64,000 nucleotides of DNA, taken from positions 7,219,501-7,283,500 of the forward strand of contig NZ_CP109599.1 of NCBI RefSeq assembly GCF_036231945.1. The letters run 5' to 3'. This DNA comes from Streptomyces sp. NBC_01429. GTDB taxonomy: Bacteria > Actinomycetota > Actinomycetes > Streptomycetales > Streptomycetaceae. Made by a program: the position numbers and the translations under genes. Shown one piece after another: positions 7,345 to 14,207 of the stretch; the first letter of the stretch is position 1, and the number at the start of each line of letters is the position of its first letter. The notes beneath the pieces were generated by a model. It was not told where the DNA came from. It was given only the letters and a program-made list of their open reading frames with translations, and did no database searches.

Positions 7345-9717
7345 CTACAGGGACCGATCCGTGGCGAAAGTTTTCGACGCGCCCGTGGGGACCGCGCCCG
7401 TGGGGACCGCGCCCGCGCGGGCCTCGGCGGGAGCAGCCGCGGACAGCCGTACGAGCAGACAGGCGGGGGCGGCCGGCAGCTCGACGGCGAGTTCCGCGCG
7501 GTCCGCCAGCCACCGCGCGGAGCCGGCGGGAGCGGCGGGATGCAGGATCTCGGCGCGCACGTCGCGGCCCGCGAGATGCGGTACGGGCAGCACGCGCCCG
7601 GTGGAGCCGTCCCTGCGCCAGACCGACAGATACGTCGTGCCGCCCGCCCGCAGCCCGAGCGCGCACCAGTCGTCGGCCCACCCCGGCAGGCCCAGCGGCC
7701 AGAAGGGCAGGGCGCCGGGCAGGTCGCCCCGTACCGTCTTGTACGCGGTCACCGCCTGCTGGACCAGGGCGAGCCGGTCCGGTGACATCCGGTCCAGATG
7801 GCCCGAGAGATGGATCCGGCCGAGCAGCGCGCCGCCCAGCGTGAAGGAGATCTCGTCCGCGCTGTACTCCGGCTGCGGATAGGCCCAGACCGCGCCCTGT
7901 TCCGGCGGGACGGCCGTCGGCGCGGAGGCGGCGATCGGCGGGTAGTACAGCGGGTCCTGCTGGTCGCTGGTCGACTGGATCTGGGCGACGGCGAGCGACG
8001 CGCCGTCCATCCGCATCCCGCCGGACGCGCAGTTCTCCACCACCAGGTCCGGGTAGCGGTCGAGGACGGTGGAGAGCCAGTCCAGATACGCGCGGGTGTG
8101 ACCGAGCAGTCCGCCGCCGGGCGAGATGTCCCCGGGGCCCTGTGTCCCCGGTGCCACGGCGATGTTGTAGTCGAGCTTGAGATAGCCCACGCCCCACTCG
8201 CCGACGATCCGGTCGATGGTCCCGTCGAGATGCGCGCGGGCCGCCGGGTGGCGCAGATCCAGCTGGTGGCGGCCGTGTTCGGTGATCCGGACGCCGTCGC
8301 GCTGGAAGAACGCGTCGGCGGGCAGGGTCTCGGCGACCGGGCTGCGTACGCCGACGACCTCGGGCTCCAGCCAGAGCCCGGGGACCATGCCCCGCTCGCG
8401 AATGCGCCCGAGAACCACCTGGATGCCGCCGCCGGGGAAGCGGCGGTCCGAGGGCAGCCACGCGCCGACACTGTCCCACCAGCCCTTCGCGTCGTCGTCG
8501 TACCAGCCGGAGTCGATGCAGAAGTACTCCGCGCCCGCCTCGGCGGCGGCGTCGATCAGCGGCAGCAGCTTCTCGGTGGTGGGGTCGCCCATGAGGGTGT
8601 TCATGTAGTCGTTGAAGATCACGGGCAGCGCGGTGTGGTCACGGTGCGGGCGGCGGATCGCCCGGCGGTACGAGGTGAGGTGGGCGAGGGCGTCCTCGAA
8701 GCCCGAGCCCAGCGCGAGGGCCGCCGGGACGGTGGTGAACTCCTCGCCGGGGCCGAGGCGTTCACGCCACTGGTGCTCGGCGTCGGTGGGTCCGTTCAGC
8801 GCCAGGTAGGAGGAGCCCGCGCGTTCGCCGGTGTCCCAGCGCCAGCCGGCGGCCGACTCGATCTGCCAGAGCCAGGCGCGCCCGGCGGTGCGGTCCGTGC
8901 CGCCTGCGCCGCCCGCGCGGTGGGTGCCGCTCGTGCCGCTTGTGTCGCCCGTGCCGCCTGCGCCGCCCGCGCGGTGAGTGCCGCTCGTACCGCCTGTGCC
9001 GCCTGTGTCGCTCGTGCCGTCCGTACGTCCGGTGTTCGCGCGGTGGTCCGTGCCGTCGGCGTGCTCGGTGAGGCCGCCCATCGGGAGATGGCCGTCGCTG
9101 GGCCAGCTGCCGCGTCCGGCGAGGGAGAGGGCGGCGCGGCTGTCGTGCTCGTGGGCCTCGTGGTTGAGCGCCGCGACGGTGTCACGCAGCGGCTCCCGGT
9201 ACCAACGGCACTCCGCCAGCCAGTCGTTGCGGGCCCGGTGGACGTCCAGGGAGTCGGGGGAGGGGAGGGTGCCCACGACGAGGCTGCTGACGGACTGGAC
9301 CACCAGCGGCCGCGCGCCCTCGTTGCGGAGCCGGACCTCACCGCGCAGCACGGACACCCCGTCGGGGGAGGAGTAGCGCACCTCGGCCGTCAACCCGGAG
9401 TCCGGGTCGTGCAGTTCGACGCCGAGCCGGTGCCAGTCACCCTCGCGTACGGCCCGGTGCGCGCGGTACCGCAGCCGGGAGCCGAGGGCGCCGTCGAGGA
9501 AACGCTGCCCCGACCAGCCGCTGCCGTGCCCGAGGGCCGATATCTCGACCAGCGGGAGCGGCGCTCCGGGGGCAGCGGGGAGGACGGCGGAGTCGTCGGG
9601 GCGGGCCAGCCGGGTCATCCTCAGTGTGCCGTCGGGGGCGGTGGCGAACTCCGTTTCGAGAGCCGAATGGCCCCAAGTGAACTTCACCCGGGTGTGGTTC
9701 GCTGCCTGTCCGGTCAA
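7345..9717 (-). CDS. GH36 alpha-galactosidase
   Basis: 790 aa, no signal peptide, so cytoplasmic. Hydrolyses terminal alpha-D-galactose. The N-terminal beta-sandwich domain (to about 330) is followed by the TIM barrel; the nucleophile motif GYLKLDYN lies near residue 512 and the acid/base region STSDQQDP near 584; ENCASGGMRMD is also typical. TTG 9717 is chosen because AGGAGGGG sits four bases upstream; the frame is open to an ATG at 9798, but that would read back into the operator. A low-complexity Gly/Thr/Ser/Arg insert (about residues 225-280) made of two 54-base repeats interrupts the sandwich domain. Divergent from a LacI gene across a tandem operator, which should control it. Confidence 0.92.
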   Translation of the reverse strand: MTGQAANHTRVKFTWGHSALETEFATAPDGTLRMTRLARPDDSAVLPAAPGAPLPLVEISALGHGSGWSGQRFLDGALGSRLRYRAHRAVREGDWHRLGVELHDPDSGLTAEVRYSSPDGVSVLRGEVRLRNEGARPLVVQSVSSLVVGTLPSPDSLDVHRARNDWLAECRWYREPLRDTVAALNHEAHEHDSRAALSLAGRGSWPSDGHLPMGGLTEHADGTDHRANTGRTDGTSDTGGTGGTSGTHRAGGAGGTGDTSGTSGTHRAGGAGGTDRTAGRAWLWQIESAAGWRWDTGERAGSSYLALNGPTDAEHQWRERLGPGEEFTTVPAALALGSGFEDALAHLTSYRRAIRRPHRDHTALPVIFNDYMNTLMGDPTTEKLLPLIDAAAEAGAEYFCIDSGWYDDDAKGWWDSVGAWLPSDRRFPGGGIQVVLGRIRERGMVPGLWLEPEVVGVRSPVAETLPADAFFQRDGVRITEHGRHQLDLRHPAARAHLDGTIDRIVGEWGVGYLKLDYNIAVAPGTQGPGDISPGGGLLGHTRAYLDWLSTVLDRYPDLVVENCASGGMRMDGASLAVAQIQSTSDQQDPLYYPPIAASAPTAVPPEQGAVWAYPQPEYSADEISFTLGGALLGRIHLSGHLDRMSPDRLALVQQAVTAYKTVRGDLPGALPFWPLGLPGWADDWCALGLRAGGTTYLSVWRRDGSTGRVLPVPHLAGRDVRAEILHPAAPAGSARWLADRAELAVELPAAPACLLVRLSAAAPAEARAGAVPTGAVPTGASKTFATDRSL
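8897..8991. repeat. In-frame 54-bp-period tandem repeat inside the GH36 gene
   Basis: The segment starting at 8897 recurs at 8951 with only a few mismatches over about 41 bases. It encodes two copies of a GTSGTHRAGGAGGT-like peptide, flanked by further GT/GS-rich codons out to about 9050. Confidence 0.6.
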
Positions 9718-9796
9718 CGTGCCCCTCCTGATCCCGCTTCTACCAGCGGATTGCGTCCGGCCCATGAATCCATCGTTACGGTCTCTTGACGCGGTC

Positions 9797-9839
9797 ATTG
9801 TGACCGGTCACAATCCTGGCATGAATGTGACCGGTCACA
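9797..9839. promoter_or_regulatory. Tandem LacI operators and leaderless promoter
   Basis: Operator 1 is the perfect 18-bp palindrome ATTGTGACCGGTCACAAT (9797-9814). Operator 2, TGTGACCGGTCACA (9826-9839), has the same core and lies inside codons 2-7 of the LacI gene. On the plus strand, TTGACG (9786-9791) and CACAAT (9809-9814) are 17 bases apart and place the transcript start at or next to the ATG at 9821. The LacI protein should bind here to control itself and the divergent GH36 gene. Confidence 0.75.
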
Positions 9840-10879
9840 CAAGGAAGCCGGCGGGCACGGCACCCAGCATCAGGGACGTCGCCGCGGCGGCCGAGGTGTC
9901 GTACCAGACCGTCTCCCGCGTGATCAACGGCCATCCCAGTGTGAAGCCGTCGACCCGCGAGCGCGTCCTCGCCGCCATCGAGGAGCTGGGGTTCCGACGC
10001 AGCGCCACCGCGCACGCGCTGGCCAGCGGCCGGTCCCGGTCGGTCACCGTACTCACCGCGAACACCACACACTACGGCTACGCGGCCATCCTCCAGGGCA
10101 TCGAGGAGGAGGCCCGCCGCGCCGCGTACTCCATGGGCATCGCGGTGCTGGAGTCGGCCGACGAGACCGCCGTGGACGCGGTGGTGCGGCGCGCGGCGGA
10201 CACCGGCGGCGGGCTCGTCGTCATCGCGTACGACCCGGCCGGGGTCGGCGCCCTCCGGGCCGTCCCCGCCGGACTGCCGGTCGTGGGGGTGGTCGAGACC
10301 CCGGCGAGCCCGCCCGGCGGCGACCGCCCCTGGGTGTGGACCGACGACCGGGCGGCGGCCGAGGAAGCCACCCGGCATCTGCTCTCGCTCGGCCACGAGA
10401 CCGTGCACTACGTGGCCATACCGTCCAGCACCCGTCGCACCGCCCCGCGTACCGCGGGCTGGCGCACCGCGCTGCGCGAGGCCGGGGCGCCCGAACCGCG
10501 CACCATCCAGGGCGGCTGGGGCCCGGCCGGCGGTTACGCGGCGGGCCGGAAGCTCGCCGGGGACCCGGCCGTCACCGCGATCCTGTGCGGCAACGACGAT
10601 CTCGCGCTCGGCGTGATCCGGGCGCTGCACGAGGCGGGCCGGGCGATCCCCGGCGAGGTGAGTGTGGCCGGCTTCGACGACGCGCCTTCCTCCGCCTACC
10701 TCACCCCGTCACTCACCTCCGTACGGCTGGACTTCGCGGGCCTGGGGCGGGCCGCCTTCGGGCTGCTCCACGACGTCGTGGAGCAGTCGGCGCGGGTGGC
10801 ACCGCATCCGGTGTCCGTACCGGAACTGATCGTCAGGGAAAGCTCAGGCCCGCCGTCGGCCCACCCGGCCCGGCGGTAG
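9821..10879 (+). CDS. LacI-family transcriptional regulator (first sugar module)
   Basis: 352 aa. The LacI helix-turn-helix (SIRDVAAAAEVSYQTVSRVINGHPSV, residues about 18-45, with hinge ALASGRSRSV) is followed by a periplasmic-binding-protein-like effector domain ending in SVAGFDDAPSSAYLTPSLTSVRLDF. ATG 9821 has no ribosome site, but a promoter box places the transcript start on it, so the mRNA is probably leaderless; an upstream ATG at 9764 is less likely. An operator is embedded in codons 2-7. It heads a run with the ABC importer and GH39-like gene and is divergent from GH36. Confidence 0.88.
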   Translation: MNVTGHTRKPAGTAPSIRDVAAAAEVSYQTVSRVINGHPSVKPSTRERVLAAIEELGFRRSATAHALASGRSRSVTVLTANTTHYGYAAILQGIEEEARRAAYSMGIAVLESADETAVDAVVRRAADTGGGLVVIAYDPAGVGALRAVPAGLPVVGVVETPASPPGGDRPWVWTDDRAAAEEATRHLLSLGHETVHYVAIPSSTRRTAPRTAGWRTALREAGAPEPRTIQGGWGPAGGYAAGRKLAGDPAVTAILCGNDDLALGVIRALHEAGRAIPGEVSVAGFDDAPSSAYLTPSLTSVRLDFAGLGRAAFGLLHDVVEQSARVAPHPVSVPELIVRESSGPPSAHPARR

Positions 10880-10924
10880 GCGCACCCTTCACACCACCCC
10901 CTACGCAGCGAGGCGGATCTCACG

Positions 10925-12247
10925 ATGAAGAGAGTTCTACCGGTCCTGGTGCTGATATGCGCCACCGCCCTGACCGCCACCGCGTGCAGCGATCCGACGG
11001 TGACGGACGACGGCGCGGACTCCGGGGCCGCCGCGAAGGTCGACCCCACGGCGAGGCTCGACGGTGTGAAACTGACCATGTGGACCGCCCAGAACACCGT
11101 CAACGCGCCCCGGCAGGTCATCGACGCCTTCGAGAAGGCCACCGGCGCCAAGGTCGACACCCAGGCCATCCCCGATCTGTACGAGCAGAACGTCCCGACC
11201 AAGCTCGCCTCGGGCGACAAGCCGGACCTGATGTTCTGGCAGCCGTCCCTGTCCACACTGCCGTTCATCCAGCCCCGGCAGAATCTGCTCACCCTGGACA
11301 GCGAGCCCTGGGTGAGCAAGCTCGGTGACACGGAGAAGTCGCTCGGTGTGGTGGACGGCAAGCGGTACGCCGCGATCGTCACCAGCCCCGCCATGCTCGG
11401 CGTCTACTACAACAAAGACGTCTTCCGGAAGGCGGGCATCGCCGAGGCTCGATTCCCCAAGAGCTACGACGAGCTGCTGAAGCTCGGCCACAAGATCAAG
11501 GACACGACGGACGCCGCCGCCTTCTACGAGTCGGGCGGCGACAAGTGGCCCATGCAGTGGCAGATGCAGGTGCAGCTCACCGACCTCGACCAGCGGTGGT
11601 GGGCGGGCCTCAACAAGAACGAGGAGAAGTGGACCGACCCGGTCGTCGTCAAGGCCGTCACCACCTACAAGGACAAGCTGCTCGGCGCCGGGCTCGCCCA
11701 GAAGAACTACCGCACCGGCACCTTCACCGGCTCGGCCGACGCGCTGTGGAAGGGCGAGGCGGGCATGGTCCTCAACGTCACCTCCTTCCAGACGCAGTTG
11801 CAGGCGAAGTACAGCACGGCGGAGATCGACCAGAAGATCGGCTGGTTCCCCGTCTCGAACTCCGACGCCACCGGCATGTACTCGCCGGACCAGACCAACG
11901 GCGTGGTCGCCTTCAAGACCGGTGACCAGAAGCGGCAGAACGCCGCCCGCCAGTTCCTCGCGTTCTGGCTCGACACCGACTACGCGGACTACATCAAGGC
12001 GATGAAGATCCCGTCCGTCCAGCCCGCCGTACCCAGCCCCGACGGGCTCCCGCAGACCTCTCTCGACCAGATCAAGGCGCTGCCCACGGCGAACGGTGTC
12101 TTCCAGGCCAAGGCCATCGTCGCGCCCGACACCCACCTTTATCTCGCCGACATGATCTACGGCAAGAAGACCCCCGCGCAGGTGGCGCAGGCGATCCAGG
12201 ACCAGTTCGCCCAGGTGGCCAAGGCCCAGGGCGCGCCCGGCTTCTGA
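10925..12247 (+). CDS. ABC transporter extracellular sugar-binding lipoprotein (module 1)
   Basis: 440 aa. A lipoprotein signal peptide ends at a lipobox (LTATAC) with cysteine 21, then a family 1 solute-binding domain (VKLTMWTAQNTVNAPRQVIDAFEKATG; PDLMFWQPS; LGVYYNKDVFRKAGI). It should capture an oligosaccharide outside the membrane and deliver it to the two permeases encoded downstream. GAGGCGG precedes the ATG. No ATPase gene is in the cluster, so a shared MsiK-type ATPase is expected, as is usual for Streptomyces sugar importers. Confidence 0.92.
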   Translation: MKRVLPVLVLICATALTATACSDPTVTDDGADSGAAAKVDPTARLDGVKLTMWTAQNTVNAPRQVIDAFEKATGAKVDTQAIPDLYEQNVPTKLASGDKPDLMFWQPSLSTLPFIQPRQNLLTLDSEPWVSKLGDTEKSLGVVDGKRYAAIVTSPAMLGVYYNKDVFRKAGIAEARFPKSYDELLKLGHKIKDTTDAAAFYESGGDKWPMQWQMQVQLTDLDQRWWAGLNKNEEKWTDPVVVKAVTTYKDKLLGAGLAQKNYRTGTFTGSADALWKGEAGMVLNVTSFQTQLQAKYSTAEIDQKIGWFPVSNSDATGMYSPDQTNGVVAFKTGDQKRQNAARQFLAFWLDTDYADYIKAMKIPSVQPAVPSPDGLPQTSLDQIKALPTANGVFQAKAIVAPDTHLYLADMIYGKKTPAQVAQAIQDQFAQVAKAQGAPGF

Positions 12248-12267
12248 CGGTCGCTCCGCGACCGCGG

Positions 12268-12307
12268 CTCCCGGACGTCTCCGAACACTCCCGGACGTCT
12301 CCGAACG
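12268..12307. repeat. 20-bp tandem repeat between binding-protein and permease genes
   Basis: Two copies of a 20-base unit beginning CTCCCGGACGTCTCCGAAC (12268-12287 and 12288-12307) differ only in the last base. No function is evident. Confidence 0.6.
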
Positions 12308-12360
12308 CTCCCACCCGCTTCCACTCGCTTCCACACGTTTCCGTACGAGGGATGTCAGCC

Positions 12361-13284
12361 GTGGCGGACACAGTCATACGCACCCGCGGGGCCGCGCCGC
12401 CCACCCGCGGAGGGAAGAGGCCGGGACGGCTGCCCCGTGCCGCCGTCCACCACCCCTGGTGGTTCGCACTGCCGGCCGTCGCGGTCTTCGCGGCCTTCTT
12501 CCTGGTGCCCAACCTGCTCAACTTCTACTACCCGTTCACCAATTGGTCCTCCTACCATCCGGACGTCGCCTTCACCGGCCTCGACAACTTCCGGACGATC
12601 GCCGACGACGGCTCCCTGCTGAGGTCCATCAGGACCACCCTCCTGTACGCGGCGCTCGCCGCCCTCTTCCAGAACGGCTTCGGCCTCGGACTCGCGCTCC
12701 TCCTCGAAGAGGACTCCCGCTTCAACCGCTTCTTCCGCGCCGTCTTCTTCCTGCCGGTGCTCATCTCGGCGCTCGCCGTCGGCTATGTCTTCCAGGCGCT
12801 CCTGGACCAGGACGGCGCGGTCAACGCCGCCCTCGGCACGGACATCCCCTGGCTGGGCTCGACCACCTGGACCGTCGTCCTGGTCTCCGTCATCCACGGC
12901 TGGAAGTGGATGGGCCTGGCCATGCTGATCTATCTCGCCGGGCTCAAGGGCATCCCGGGCGACATGCTGGAGGCCGCCAGGGTCGACGGCGCCGGGCCCT
13001 GGCGCACCTTCCGGTCCGTGCGCTGGCCGATGCTCGCGCCCGCCCTCACCTTCAATGTCACCACCGCGCTCATCGGCTCGATGAACACCTTCGACATCGT
13101 GCAGGCCACCACGGGCGGCGGACCGGCCGCCTCCACCGAGGTCTTCAACATCTACATGTTCCGGATCTTCGGACAGGGGCTGTACGCCCAGGCGTCCGCG
13201 ATGAGCCTGGTCCTCTTCCTGATCGTCGTGGTCATCGCGGTCCCGCTCGTCGTCGGGCTGCGCCGAAGGGAGCAGATGCTGTGA
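12361..13284 (+). CDS. ABC sugar transporter permease, MalF-type (module 1)
   Basis: 307 aa with six predicted membrane segments, starting with WWFALPAVAVFAAFFLVPNLL. The EAA loop that contacts the ATPase reads DMLEAARVDGAGPWRTFRSVRWPML (within residues 195-225). GTG 12361 is preferred because GAGGGA lies nine bases upstream; an in-frame ATG at 12352 sits almost on top of that site. The stop overlaps the next permease start (GTGA). Confidence 0.9.
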   Translation: MADTVIRTRGAAPPTRGGKRPGRLPRAAVHHPWWFALPAVAVFAAFFLVPNLLNFYYPFTNWSSYHPDVAFTGLDNFRTIADDGSLLRSIRTTLLYAALAALFQNGFGLGLALLLEEDSRFNRFFRAVFFLPVLISALAVGYVFQALLDQDGAVNAALGTDIPWLGSTTWTVVLVSVIHGWKWMGLAMLIYLAGLKGIPGDMLEAARVDGAGPWRTFRSVRWPMLAPALTFNVTTALIGSMNTFDIVQATTGGGPAASTEVFNIYMFRIFGQGLYAQASAMSLVLFLIVVVIAVPLVVGLRRREQML

Positions 13285-14192
13285 CCGGCACGCTCGGCAC
13301 ACTCCCCGGAACCAGTGGAACCAGTGGAGGCCGTGGAACCAGCGGCACCAGCGGGAACCGCGGCACCGGGCCGCGGCTGTGGCGTCGCGCCCGCCCGGCC
13401 CTGGTCGTCCTGCTCGCCGGGCTCGCCATCGGCGTACCGCTGTGGCTGGTGCTCGTCACCTCCGCCAAGCCGCAGGGCGAGGCGGTACGGCCCAACCTCG
13501 ATCCGCCGCGCCACTGGCAGCCCGCCGACAACTACGCGGACGCCGTCGGACAGGGCGAGATGTTCCGCGGCTTCTTCAACTCCCTTCTCGTCGTGGTGCC
13601 TTCGGTGGCGCTGGTGCTGATCCTCGGCGCCGGGGCGGCCTGGGTCTTCGCCCGCCGCTCCTCGAAGCTCGTCTCGGCCGCGTACGCCCTGACCATCAGC
13701 GGGCTGCTGCTGCCGCCCGCCGTGATCACCATCGTCATGGAGCTGCGCCAGCTCGGCCTGGCCGGCACCAGACCCGGCATGATCGCCGTCTACACCGGGA
13801 TGTATCTGTCCACCTCGGTCTTCTTCATGACCGGGTTCATCAGAACCATCCCCACCGAGCTGGAGGAAGCGGCCCGCATCGACGGCGCCGGGCCCACGCG
13901 GATCTTCCTGCGGATCATCCTGCCGCTGCTGCGGCCGGTGATCGCCACCGCGACGATCATGGTGATGCTCTACGCCTGGAGCGACATCTTCTACGCCTTC
14001 TTCGTCCTCGGCGGCGGAGACGGGGCGACCCTGCCGATCAATCTCTACCAGGTCGCCGGCGCCCAGCTGTACCTCAACAACTGGCACCTCATCTTCGCGT
14101 ACGTCGTGGTGATGAGCCTGCCCATGGTCGCCGTGTTCCTGGTGGCCCAGCGCAAGATCGTGTCCGGAATCACCAGTGGAGCCGTGAAGTAG
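13281..14192 (+). CDS. ABC sugar transporter permease, MalG-type (module 1)
   Basis: 303 aa with six membrane segments. EAA loop: ELEEAARIDGAGPTRIFLRIILPLLRP. The GTG at 13281 overlaps the stop of the preceding permease. The first 30 residues are an unusual Gly/Thr/Ser repeat (GTSGTSGGRGTSGTSGNRGTG) encoded by near-identical ACCAGTGGA/ACCAGCGGC units, outside the membrane domain. Partner of the MalF-type permease and the lipoprotein at 10925-12247. Confidence 0.9.
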   Translation: MTGTLGTLPGTSGTSGGRGTSGTSGNRGTGPRLWRRARPALVVLLAGLAIGVPLWLVLVTSAKPQGEAVRPNLDPPRHWQPADNYADAVGQGEMFRGFFNSLLVVVPSVALVLILGAGAAWVFARRSSKLVSAAYALTISGLLLPPAVITIVMELRQLGLAGTRPGMIAVYTGMYLSTSVFFMTGFIRTIPTELEEAARIDGAGPTRIFLRIILPLLRPVIATATIMVMLYAWSDIFYAFFVLGGGDGATLPINLYQVAGAQLYLNNWHLIFAYVVVMSLPMVAVFLVAQRKIVSGITSGAVK

Positions 14193-14207
14193 CAACTGGA
14201 GGTCCAA

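Noticed and set aside
12361-13370. Gly/Thr/Ser codon repeats and a nearby 20-bp repeat as a mobile-element footprint
   Set aside because: No terminal inverted repeats, target duplications or transposase; better explained by slippage.
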